A stretch of 64,000 bases of DNA from JACVRW01 sp963811055. GTDB lineage: Bacteria; Actinomycetota; Thermoleophilia; Solirubrobacterales; Thermoleophilaceae. Shown here piece after piece: positions 42,054 through 49,631 of the stretch; the stretch's first letter is position 1; each line of letters starts with the position of its first letter. Made by a program: the position numbers and the translations under genes. The notes below the pieces were generated by a model. That model made no database searches. It was not told the DNA's origin and worked only from the letters and a program-made list of their open reading frames with translations. Location: positions 1 through 64,000 of the forward strand of contig CAWEPQ010000020.1 of the NCBI GenBank assembly GCA_963811055.1, in the 5' to 3' direction.

Positions 42054-42740
42054 ATGAGAAGGACAATTGCCATCGCCTGTGCCACCGCCGCGCTGGCCGC
42101 GCCCGCCCTGGCCCAGGCCCATGTGACGCTTCAGCCGGAGGAGGTCCCCGCCGGGGGCTTCACAAGGCTCGACGTGCGCGTGCCGAACGAGCGTGACGAC
42201 GCGTCGACCGTCAAGGTCGAGGTGCAGTTCCCGACGGGCTTCGAGTTCGCGTCCACCGAGCCGGTGCCCGGCTGGACGGCGGAGGTGACGCGGAAGAAGC
42301 TCGCCGAGCCGGTCACGAACGACGAGGGCGAGCAGGTGACGGACCGGGTGGACACGATCACCTGGACCGGCAGCGGATCCGAGGGACGGATCGGCCCGGG
42401 TCAGTTCCAGGACTTCGGCCTATCGGTCGGCGTTCCGGACAAGCCGGATACGAGCCTCACGTTCAAGGCCCTGCAGACCTACGGCGACGGTGAGGTGGTG
42501 CGCTGGATCGGGGCACCGGACGCCGACGAGCCCGCGCCGCAGGTGAAGCTCACCGCTTCCGAGGGCGGGCACGACGCGCCCGCCGCCGATGTGCAGCCGG
42601 CGGCAGATACCGCCGACGACGGCGGCGACGACAGCGACGGGGCGCCCACCTGGCTGGCGGTGCTTGCGCTCGTGGTGGGGGCGCTGGGGCTGGCGGCCGG
42701 AGCGGCGGCGCTGAGCGCCGGGCGGAAGCGCGGCGCCTGA
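42054..42740 (+). CDS. YcnI-like copper-binding protein (DUF1775)
   Basis: Exported, membrane-anchored protein of 228 aa. Signal peptide ends at AQA-H; the mature His1 in HVTLQPEEVPAGGFTRLDVR together with a conserved Glu and Trp binds Cu(II) in characterised YcnI. The DUF1775 domain continues through VPGWTAEV, TITWTGS and PGQFQDFGLSVG. A Asp/Ala-rich linker and one C-terminal helix (WLAVLALVVGALGLAAGAAA) anchor it. Shine-Dalgarno AAGGAGG before ATG 42054. It is the last gene of the copper cluster and ends at a strong terminator. Confidence 0.93.
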   Translation: MRRTIAIACATAALAAPALAQAHVTLQPEEVPAGGFTRLDVRVPNERDDASTVKVEVQFPTGFEFASTEPVPGWTAEVTRKKLAEPVTNDEGEQVTDRVDTITWTGSGSEGRIGPGQFQDFGLSVGVPDKPDTSLTFKALQTYGDGEVVRWIGAPDADEPAPQVKLTASEGGHDAPAADVQPAADTADDGGDDSDGAPTWLAVLALVVGALGLAAGAAALSAGRKRGA

Positions 42741-42750
42741 AGGCAGCGGA

Positions 42751-42782
42751 GCGATCGGCGGCCGCTAGCGGCCGTCGATCGC
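42751..42782. terminator. Near-perfect 32-bp palindromic terminator
   Basis: GCGATCGG-CGGCCG-CTAG-CGGCCG-TCGATCGC style palindrome; one pair only is G/T, which still pairs as G-U in RNA read from the plus strand. It lies 10 bp after the ycnI stop, and its right half encodes the last residues and stop (42765-42767) of the convergent LLM gene. It can end both messages. Confidence 0.8.
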
Positions 42783-43526
42783 CCGCTCCACCGCGGCGCG
42801 CGTGGGCTGCATGTCGAAGCCGGTGAGGCACCAGGTGGCGCCCGCGTCGATCCATGGCTGCGGGTCGGTGCCGGGCGGATTGGTCACCACGAGGTCGAAG
42901 TGCTCGGGCGCGTCGCCGCCGCGCAGCGGCTCGATCTGCGCCGCCGCCTCGGCCAGCGCCTCCGGCCCGGTGAGGTCGATCGGGAAGTACCCGTCCCAGC
43001 GCGCAGCGCGCTCGAGCGGCCGCCGCTTGGGCCAGCGTCCCGCGACCCAGACCGGGATGCGCGGCTGCTGCACGGGCCGCGGCTCGAACTCGCCGTCCCA
43101 GTAGCGCGCGAGCTGGTCGAGGCCCTCGTCGAGCATGGCGGCCCGCGTGCGCGGGTCCTCCTCCTCGCCGAAGCGCTCGGCGTCGAACTCGCCGCTGTTG
43201 TGCCAGCCGAGGCCCACGCCGAGCACGAGGCGGCCGCCGCTCAGGCGGTCGAGCGTGACGGTCTCGCGAGCAAGCTTGTGCGTCCGGCGACGGGCGAGCG
43301 GGGTGACGAGCGGCCCGATCGTCAGGCGCTCGGTGGCCACCGCCACGGCCGCCAGCGTGATCCACGGGTCGGCCACGGCGCGCACGGGGGCGCGGTACTG
43401 GATGTGGTCCCACACGAAGAGGCCGTCCCAACCGCGGCTCTCGGCCCGCGCGGCCAGATCCGCCACGACCCCGGGCTCCGACAGCTCGTCGAACGGGGCC
43501 ACGTAGATGCCGTGTCGCGCGCTCAC
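42765..43526 (-). CDS. LLM-class F420-dependent oxidoreductase
   Basis: Luciferase-like TIM-barrel enzyme of 253 aa that transfers hydride to or from F420 (or FMN). Pattern: GIYVAPFDELSEPGVVADLA, GWDGLFVWDHIQYRAPV, ATERLTIGPLVTPLARRR, LDRLSGGRLVLGVGLGWHNS, IPVWVAGRWPKRRPLERAAR. F420 rather than FMN is inferred from its similarity to actinobacterial homologues. It ends in the palindromic terminator shared with ycnI and diverges from the hydrolase gene, 26 bp away. Substrate unknown. Confidence 0.92.
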   Translation of the reverse strand: MSARHGIYVAPFDELSEPGVVADLAARAESRGWDGLFVWDHIQYRAPVRAVADPWITLAAVAVATERLTIGPLVTPLARRRTHKLARETVTLDRLSGGRLVLGVGLGWHNSGEFDAERFGEEEDPRTRAAMLDEGLDQLARYWDGEFEPRPVQQPRIPVWVAGRWPKRRPLERAARWDGYFPIDLTGPEALAEAAAQIEPLRGGDAPEHFDLVVTNPPGTDPQPWIDAGATWCLTGFDMQPTRAAVERAIDGR

Positions 43527-43536
43527 CGGGCGAGCG

Positions 43537-43542
43537 TATCCT
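43537..43542 (+). promoter_or_regulatory. Putative -10 box TATCCT (start at 43553)
   Basis: TATCCT ends 10 bases before the ATG of the hydrolase gene, in the 26-bp divergent gap; no Shine-Dalgarno. The predicted start is within a few bases of the ATG. Confidence 0.45.
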
Positions 43543-43552
43543 GGCCGGCGCG

Positions 43553-44420
43553 ATGGCGATCAGCGACGCCCTCGGCGAACGCAGGACGGTGGAGGTGCCG
43601 GCGGGCACGCTGGAGTACCGCGAGCGCGGGACCGGCCCGCCGATCGTGTTCGCGCATGGCGCCGCGGTCAACGGCGACCTCTGGCGGCGCGTCGCGCCGG
43701 AGCTGGCCTCCGGCCATCGCACGATCGTCCCGGACCTGCCGCTCGGCGGCCACTCGATCCCGCTTCGCGAACATGCCGACCTGTCGCTGTTCGGCGCGGC
43801 CGAGGTGCTTGGCAGCTTCATCGACGCGCTCGGCCTGGAGGACGTGACACTGGTGGCCAACGACACCGGTGGGGCGCTCTCCCAGGCGCTCGTGAGCCGC
43901 CGGCCCGAGCGCGTGTCCCGACTGGTGCTCACGTCGTGCGACGCGTTCGAGAACTACCCGCCCAAGGCGGTGGCCTACCTGAAGCACGTCTCCCGCGCCC
44001 CGCCGGCGCTCTGGCTGCTCGCGCAGGCGATGCGATTTCGGGCGGCACAGCGCCTGCCGATCGCGTACGGCTGGGCCACGCACGACGCGATCGAGCCGGC
44101 GATCATGAAGTCGTACCTCACCGGCCTGCGCACCGATCCCGGTGTGCGGCGCGACTTCGCATCGCTGCTCACCCGCGCCGACGACGGGCCACATGCTCGC
44201 GGCGTCAGAGGCGGTGGGGGCGTTCGGCGGTCCCGCGCTGGTGGTCTGGGGGGCCGATGACCGCTTCTTCCCGCGCGAGCACGGGCAGCGGCTGGCCGAG
44301 CTGATGCCTCAGGCCCGCTTCGAGCTTGTGGAGGGCTCGCGCACGTTCATCCCGGAGGACCGCCCCGAGCCGCTCGTGGCGCTGCTACGGGAGTTCTTCG
44401 CGGAGATTCAGCGGGCGTAG
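43553..44420 (+). pseudogene. Alpha/beta-hydrolase with Asp nucleophile (frameshifted)
   Basis: Hydrolase of about 288 residues. Oxyanion region IVFAHGAAVNGDLW; nucleophile elbow VANDTGGAL, where Asp replaces Ser as in haloalkane dehalogenases and epoxide hydrolases; acid region VVWGADDRFFP. The C-terminal place of the catalytic His reads GSRTFIPEDRPE, without His, as in some mycobacterial relatives. The frame changes near 44190 (TRADDG then HMLAASEAVG), explained by one extra C in GGGCC. A TATCCT box precedes the start. The 3' end overlaps the convergent cupin gene by 13 bp. Confidence 0.82.
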
Positions 44421-44755
44421 TCCTCGCTGCCCATCAGGTGCAGCGAGACATAGGGCTCGTCGCCCACCACCCAGCTGTCGTGGCCCGGCGGGACGTAGAA
44501 GAAGTCCCCGGCCTGCATCACGCGCTCCTCGCCGTCCTCCATCTTCACGGCCGCCTGGCCGGACACCACCCAGCCCACGTGCTCCACCTGGCAGAGGGCG
44601 TCCGGCGAGCCGCCCACGTCCTCGCTCCAGCGCCAGCCGGGGTGATAGCTCGCACGCCCGATCGTCATGGGGCCGACCTGGAAGACCTCGAAGCGGCCCT
44701 TGGGGAACTCACGCACCTCGCTCGGCGAGTCGAGCCCGATCAGCTGGAGGTCCAT
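44408..44755 (-). CDS. Cupin-domain protein
   Basis: Single-domain cupin of 115 aa. The beta-barrel motifs are VEHVGWVVSGQAAVKMEDGE and AGDFFYVPPGHDSWVVGDEP; the first motif keeps one His and the second one His, so a metal site is possible but reduced. It resembles cupins of DUF/AraC-sensor type of unknown ligand. Start ATG 44755 overlaps the last 16 bp of the membrane-protein gene upstream, so the two form a small operon. Confidence 0.85.
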   Translation of the reverse strand: MDLQLIGLDSPSEVREFPKGRFEVFQVGPMTIGRASYHPGWRWSEDVGGSPDALCQVEHVGWVVSGQAAVKMEDGEERVMQAGDFFYVPPGHDSWVVGDEPYVSLHLMGSEDYAR

Positions 44756-45403
44756 GCCCCCGATTCTCCCAGCCGGCGGAGCGACAGCGCCACGGCCACG
44801 CCGGCGACCATCATCAGCGCGGCACCGGCGATGAAGTAGGCGTTCGACACGATCATCGTCTCGGTGCCGGTCATGAGCACGGCCACGATCAGCAGCCCCG
44901 CGGCGACGGTTGTGATCAGCCCGCTGCGCGCTGCGCCGACCGCGAGGATCAGCAGGCCGAAGATGTAGCCGAGCGCGGTGAGGTAGTAGGGCAGCGACCA
45001 GGCCGAGTTCTGGATCTCGTCGAGCGTGAGCTGAACAGTGCGCTGGTCCACGCCGCGACGGCCGGAGACCTCGCCCAGCACCCCCCACGTGAACCCGTCG
45101 AGGGTGAGCGCGCTCGCGAACCCGATCAGGCCCGCCATGCCGAGCGCGCCGCCCCACAAGCGCCGCCCGCGGGCGGCGCTCGTAGAGGAGCGAGGCGAGG
45201 CCGAGGATCGCCACCGCGAAGATCAGGATCGCGACGAAGGCCAGCATGTGGGCGATCTGCCAGCGCTCGTAGGAATCGGCGATCACGCGCAGCTGCTCTG
45301 CCTCGTTGCCGGGCTCGAACTCCTTCGGGTGGAGCAGGTTGTCCGCGAGCAGAAGCGCCGGCGCCACCACGAACGCGGCGGCGGTGAACTTGGCGCGTTG
45401 CAC
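44740..45403 (-). pseudogene. Six-helix membrane protein, unknown function (frameshifted)
   Basis: About 220 residues with six hydrophobic segments (FTAAAFVVAPALLLADNLL, MLAFVAILIFAVAILGLASL, MAGLIGFASALTLDGFTWG, YLTALGYIFGLLILAVGA, TTVAAGLLIVAVLM, YFIAGAALMMVAGVAVALSL). The second helix is followed by LLYERRPRAAL, then the frame moves by one near 45158 to LWGGALGMAG. One extra base in the run explains it. No family is recognised with confidence. It overlaps the cupin gene and diverges from the cupredoxin gene by 42 bp. Confidence 0.65.
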
Positions 45404-45429
45404 GGGGCGACTCTAACCCGGAGGAGGCG

Positions 45430-45435
45430 TAGGAT
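45430..45435 (+). promoter_or_regulatory. Putative -10 box TAGGAT (start at 45446)
   Basis: TAGGAT ends 10 bases before the ATG of the cupredoxin gene, giving a leader of only a few bases; no Shine-Dalgarno immediately before the ATG. Confidence 0.45.
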
Positions 45436-45445
45436 CGGCAGCGAC

Positions 45446-46197
45446 ATGCGAAGGGGTCCGCTCCCGACGCTGCTCGCCGCCCTCCTCGTCGGTCTCGGAT
45501 TGGCCGTCGTGTCCGCGCACGCGGCCAACCAGACGGTCACGGCCACGTCCTCGGACACCTTCGAGCCGGCCGCGGTCACGATCAACCAGGGGGAGACGGT
45601 CACCTGGACGAACTCGGGCGGCAACCACAACGTGAGCTTCGACGGCGGCACGTTCACCGATCCGCCGGCCCCGAGCTCGAGCTCCTGGACCGTGAGCCGG
45701 CGGTTCGACACGCCTGGGACGTTCCACTACGTGTGCGTGCAGCACGCACCGGACATGGAGGGCACGGTCACCGTGATCGCCACGCAGACCGGCGGCACGC
45801 CGCCACCGCCGCCGCCCGGCGGCGGCGGCCCGAATCCGCCGGGCACTCCGGGCACGGACACCACGGCGCCGGTGATCTCGCGGTTCGGGATGACCCAGTG
45901 CCCGCTTCCGCGTGAGGAGAGGCGCCAGCGCCTTCGTGTTCCGTGTCTCCGAGCCCGTCGACGTGCGCATCAAGATCAGCCGGGTGCTGAAGCGGCGCGG
46001 CAAGACGCGCTACGTGGAGAAGGGGACCCTGGTGCGCACCGAGCTGAGGCGCACGAGTCAGAAGGTCCCGTTCAGCGGGAAGCTCGCAAGCCGCGAGCTG
46101 CCCGCGGGCCGCTACCGCGGCGACCATCACGGCCACCGACCTCGCTCGCAACCGCTCGCTCCCCAAGCGCACGTCGTTCCGTGTAGTCGGCCGCTGA
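45446..46197 (+). pseudogene. Secreted plastocyanin-like cupredoxin with C-terminal domain (two frameshifts)
   Basis: Exported copper protein. Signal peptide (LPTLLAALLVGLGLAVVSAH), then a cupredoxin domain with the type 1 copper ligands: His in GGNHNVSF, and Cys, His and Met in YVCVQHAPDMEG. A Pro/Gly linker follows, then a basic beta domain (GASAFVFRVSEPVDVRIKIS ... TATDLARNRSLPKRTSFRVV) common in secreted proteins of this group. Frames change near 45912 and 46120; each is explained by one extra G, and the protein resumes in register both times. Probably an electron carrier or copper store outside the membrane. Confidence 0.8.
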
Positions 46198-46240
46198 AGC
46201 CTCCGCGCGACACCTCGCCTTTCATTACAGTGCCGCGCCG

Positions 46241-47376
46241 GTGCGCATCCGCTCCCTCATCGTCCTGGCAGGGGTCCTGACAATCGCCGTGCTCGCCCTC
46301 GGCCGGCGAGCGCCTCGGCGGCGGACGCCGCAGCACGCGTGGCTGTGCCGGCCCGGCCTCAAGCCCAATCCCTGCCTGAGCAGCCTCGCGGCCACCGTCG
46401 TGACCAGCACGGGCAAGACGCGCGCGGAGCACCCCAAGCGCGCGAAGCGCCCGCCGATCGACTGCTTCTACGTCTATCCGACCACGAGCGCCCAGTCCAC
46501 GCTCAACGCCAACCTGCTCGTGGACAAGGAGCTCACGAACGTCGCGCTCAGCCAGGCCTCGCGCTTCTCGCAGGCGTGCCGCGTGTTCGCCCCGGTATAC
46601 CGGCAGGTGACGCTCGCGGGGATCCTGGGACGGTTCCCGGGCGCGGACCGCGAGGAGGCGTCGCGGATCGCCTATGCGGGCGTGGCCTCCGCGTGGCGCG
46701 AGTACATGAAGCGCTTCAACGACGGACGCGGCGTGGTGCTGATCGGGCACTCGCAGGGCAGCGGGATGCTCAAGCGGCTGATCATGGACAAGATCGATCC
46801 GGCGCGGGCAGCAGCGCAGGCGCCTCGTGTCGGCGCTGCTGCTCGGCGGGAACGTGGTGGTGCCCAAGGGCCGTGACGTGGGCGGGCGACTTCAAGCACA
46901 TCCCCGCCTGCCGGGCGGCCGGCCAGACCGGCTGCGTGGTGGCGTACTCCACGTTCAACCAGCATCCGCCGGCCGGGTCGTTGTTCGGTCGCCCGGCCGC
47001 GATCTGGGGCCGACGGCGGAAGCGGGGGAGGTCCTTTGCGTGAACCCGGCCGCCCTGGTCGGCCGCAAGCGGGTCTTCCAGCCCTACTTCACGGTGAACG
47101 AGTCGTCCGGGCTGCTGGGCGGGATCAGGGCGTACCCGCTCGGTCAAGACCCGCTGGGTGAGCTTCCCCGGTCTCTACCGGGCGCGCTGCCGCAAGGCCG
47201 ACGGCTACAGCTGGCTCCAGGCGGACGAGATCACGGGCTCCTCCGACGCCCGCCCGCGGCTCGGCGCGGCGCCCACGCCCGGGTGGGGACTCCACCTCTG
47301 GGACGTGAACATCGCGGCCGGGAACCTCGTGGGCCTCGTCAAGCGCGAGTCGGCCGCGTACCTGCGCCGGCACTAG
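46241..47376 (+). pseudogene. DUF3089 (lysophospholipase-like) secreted hydrolase, four frameshifts
   Basis: Alpha/beta-hydrolase of about 375 residues. N-terminal signal (LIVLAGVLTIAVLAL), AWLCRPGLKPNPC, DCFYVYPTTSAQ, nucleophile elbow VLIGHSQGSGML, then SALLLGGNVVVPKGRDVGG, HIPACRAAGQTGCVVAYSTF, CVNPAALVG, WVSFPGLYRARCRKADGYSW and the final WGLHLWDVNIAAGNLVGLVK. The pieces lie in changing frames, with breaks near 46815, 46887, 47007 and 47142. Every break can be mended by one base in a G/C run, so consensus error is likely. Conserved Cys residues fit an exported enzyme with disulfides. Confidence 0.78.
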
Positions 47377-47391
47377 CTCGTACGGCTTTTC

Positions 47392-47397
47392 TAGGAT
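47392..47397 (+). promoter_or_regulatory. Putative -10 box TAGGAT (leaderless start at 47405)
   Basis: TAGGAT ends 7 bases before ATG 47405. This favours ATG 47405 over ATG 47396, which lies within the box. Confidence 0.45.
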
Positions 47398-47404
47398 GCC
47401 GCGA

Positions 47405-48016
47405 ATGAGCGGCTTCATCTCACGTGGCTTCGGCGGCAACAGGCGCACGCCCGACGAGCTTCGCGACAAGCTCCCGCCGGGCCAGTACCTCGAGCGCGGC
47501 TTTCCGGTGCTCACCGCGGGACCCACGCCGAAGCTCGCGCCCGAGGAGTGGGGCTTCCGGATCGACGGGATGGTCAACCACGAGCGCGAGTGGACCTGGG
47601 CCGAGTTCGGCGAGCTGCCGTTCGAGGAGATTCCCTGCGACATCCACTGCGTGACCAAGTGGTCCAAGCTCGGCACGAGCTTCCGGGGCGTGCCGGTGGA
47701 CGCGCTGCTCGACGGCACCGAGCCTCAGGGCAGCTTCGCGATGGCGTTCTCGTACGGCGGCTACACCACCAACCTCGCGCTCGAGGATCTGACGGGCGGC
47801 AAGGCGTGGGTGGTGACCGAGCACGAGGGCGCGCCGCTCCCGCGCGAGCACGGCGGCCCGGCCCGGCTGCTGGTTCCGCATCTCTATTTCTGGAAGAGCG
47901 CGAAGTGGGTGGCCGGGCTCCGAGTGCTCGACCACGACGAACCCGGCTTCTGGGAGGAGAACGGCTACCACAACCGCGGCGACCCCTGGAAGGAGCAGCG
48001 CTATTGGAACGACTGA
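47405..48016 (+). CDS. Sulfite-oxidase-type molybdopterin oxidoreductase (small)
   Basis: A 203-aa enzyme of the sulfite oxidase/MsrP fold without signal peptide. The molybdenum-binding Cys is in CDIHCVTKWSKLGTSF, followed by YTTNLALEDL, HGGPARLLVPHLYFWKSAKW and the C-terminal FWEENGYHNRGDPW, as in MsrP-like proteins. It lacks a haem domain. The following flavin reductase overlaps or abuts it, giving an oxidoreductase pair in which the reductase supplies or takes electrons. Substrate (sulfite, sulfoxides or other) unknown. ATG 47405 is chosen because of the TAGGAT box upstream. Confidence 0.9.
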   Translation: MSGFISRGFGGNRRTPDELRDKLPPGQYLERGFPVLTAGPTPKLAPEEWGFRIDGMVNHEREWTWAEFGELPFEEIPCDIHCVTKWSKLGTSFRGVPVDALLDGTEPQGSFAMAFSYGGYTTNLALEDLTGGKAWVVTEHEGAPLPREHGGPARLLVPHLYFWKSAKWVAGLRVLDHDEPGFWEENGYHNRGDPWKEQRYWND

Positions 48017-48726
48017 CGCCGGTGGAGCAGCGCGCCCCGGGGCGCTGGCAGATCGGCACGGTGGCGTCGATCAAGGAGGAGACGCCGCGCGTCAAGTCGT
48101 TCCGCATCGAGGTGCCGATGTGGATGGAGCACCTGCCGGGCAGCACTACGACGTGCGCCTCACGGCGCCTGACGGCTACCAGGCCCAGCGCTCCTACTCG
48201 GTGGCGTCGTCGCCGCTCGACGAGGGCGCCGTCGAGCTGACGATCGACTGCCTGGCCGACGGCGAGGTGTCCCCGTACTTCCACGACGTGGTCGCCGAGG
48301 GCGACCAGGTGGAGCTCCGCGGCCCGTTCGCCTCGTATTTCGTCTGGCGCGGAGAGGCGCCCGTGCTGCTCATCGGCGGCGGCTCCGGGGTGGTGCCGCT
48401 GATGGCCATCCTGCGACACCGCCGGCGCACCATGCCGGACCTGCCGATGCGGCTGGTGTATTCGGTGAGGTCCGCCGAGGACGTGATCTACGCCGGTGAG
48501 CTCGGCGACGACGCCGAGCTCACATTCACCCGCGAGCCGCCCGAGGGCTGGACCGGGCCACACCGGGCGGATCGACGCGGCGCTGATCGCCGAGGCGGCC
48601 GACCCCGTCGGCAACGTCTTCATATGCGGCTCCAACGGCTTCGTGGAGTCCGCCTCCACCCTCGCGCTCGAGGCGGGGTACGAGACGCGGAGCGTGAAGA
48701 CCGAGCGCTTCGGCCCGACGGGCTAG
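48004..48726 (+). pseudogene. Ferredoxin-NADP-reductase-type flavin oxidoreductase (two frameshifts)
   Basis: FAD/NAD(P)H reductase of about 240 aa. The FAD motif is RSYSVASSP (RxYS type), then LLIGGGSGVVPLMAILRHRR for the NAD(P) domain and NVFICGSNGFVESAS at the C terminus. Breaks occur near 48140 (one C missing: EHLPG then QHYDVRLTAPDG) and near 48558 (one extra C: EGWTG then HTGRIDAALIAE). It partners the molybdenum enzyme just upstream, like reductase-oxidase pairs elsewhere in actinobacteria. Start TTG 48004 (GGAG 9 bases upstream) or GTG 48022. Confidence 0.82.
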
Positions 48727-49616
48727 ACGGCCACGGGCTGCTGCGCGCGCTGCGTGTTCTCCACGATCGCGTCCACGATCTCCGGCCAGAACGCGCGCGG
48801 GAGGTCGTGTCCCATGCCCTCCACGGTGTGGAGGCGCGCACCCGGGATGGCGCGAGCGGTGGCCTGGCCGCCGGACGGCCTCACGAGCCGGTCCTCGCTG
48901 CCGTGGATCACGAGGGTGGGCGCCGCGATCCGGCGGAGATCGCGCGTGCGGTTGCCGGACTTGAGGATGGCCGCGAGCTGGCGCACGCTGGCCGCCGGGT
49001 CGCGAGGGGCGCGGTCGTATGAGAGGGCCGCGAGCTCGCGAAGGTCCTCCACGTCGGCCCGGCCGGGCGAGCCGATCATCGTGAACAGCCTCTCCACATG
49101 GTCGAGGAATGCCTCGCGCTCCTTCGGCGCCGGGCTGAGCAGGGGCCGGTAGAGCGCGACCGCCGGCTGCCCGCTGAAGCGGCTGCCGGTGTTCGACATG
49201 ATCGAGACGAGCGAGCGCACCGATTCGCGGTGGTGCGCCGCCAGGGTCTGGGCGATCATGCCGCCCATCGAAGCGCCGACCACGTGGGCGGGAGCCAGGT
49301 CGAGCTCGCGCAGGAGGCCGGCCGCGTCCTCTGCCATGTCGACCAGCGTGTACTGCTCGGGGGCGAAGCGCCGCGCGAACAGCTGGCGCACGGTGGGGGC
49401 CCGGAACGGGAAGTGCGTCGAGCGGCCGGCGTCGCGATTGTCGAAGCGCACGACATGGAAGCCACGGCCCGCCAGCTCGGTGCAGAAGTCCTCGTGCCAG
49501 CCCACCATCTGCATGCCGAGGCCCATCACCAGCAGCAGCGGCGGGTCGGAGGGGTCGCCGAAGGTGTCGTAGCAGAGGGTGACGTCGCGGCCGACGTCGC
49601 AGAAACGCTCATCCAT
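48723..49616 (-). CDS. Alpha/beta-hydrolase (esterase/lactonase type)
   Basis: Serine hydrolase of 297 aa. Oxyanion LLLVMGLGMQMVGWHEDF, nucleophile elbow VVGASMGGMIAQ (Ser in GASMGG), acid in VIHGSEDRLVRP, His in VEGMGHDLPRAFW: a full catalytic triad. The sequence FDNRDAGRSTHF is typical of the EstB/aclacinomycin-methylesterase-like subgroup. No signal peptide. A TAGGAT box ends 9 bases before the ATG. The stop overlaps that of the convergent reductase. Substrate unknown. Confidence 0.9.
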   Translation of the reverse strand: MDERFCDVGRDVTLCYDTFGDPSDPPLLLVMGLGMQMVGWHEDFCTELAGRGFHVVRFDNRDAGRSTHFPFRAPTVRQLFARRFAPEQYTLVDMAEDAAGLLRELDLAPAHVVGASMGGMIAQTLAAHHRESVRSLVSIMSNTGSRFSGQPAVALYRPLLSPAPKEREAFLDHVERLFTMIGSPGRADVEDLRELAALSYDRAPRDPAASVRQLAAILKSGNRTRDLRRIAAPTLVIHGSEDRLVRPSGGQATARAIPGARLHTVEGMGHDLPRAFWPEIVDAIVENTQRAQQPVAV

Positions 49617-49625
49617 GCGTGGGCG

Positions 49626-49631
49626 ATCCTA
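49626..49631 (-). promoter_or_regulatory. Putative -10 box TAGGAT (start at 49616)
   Basis: TAGGAT on the minus strand ends 9 bases before the ATG of the alpha/beta-hydrolase gene. It overlaps the 3' end of the upstream subtilase gene, so the hydrolase has its own promoter. Confidence 0.45.

Noticed and set aside
47158..47376. Small independent gene of 72 codons
   Set aside because: It encodes the conserved C-terminal segment of the DUF3089 protein in another frame.
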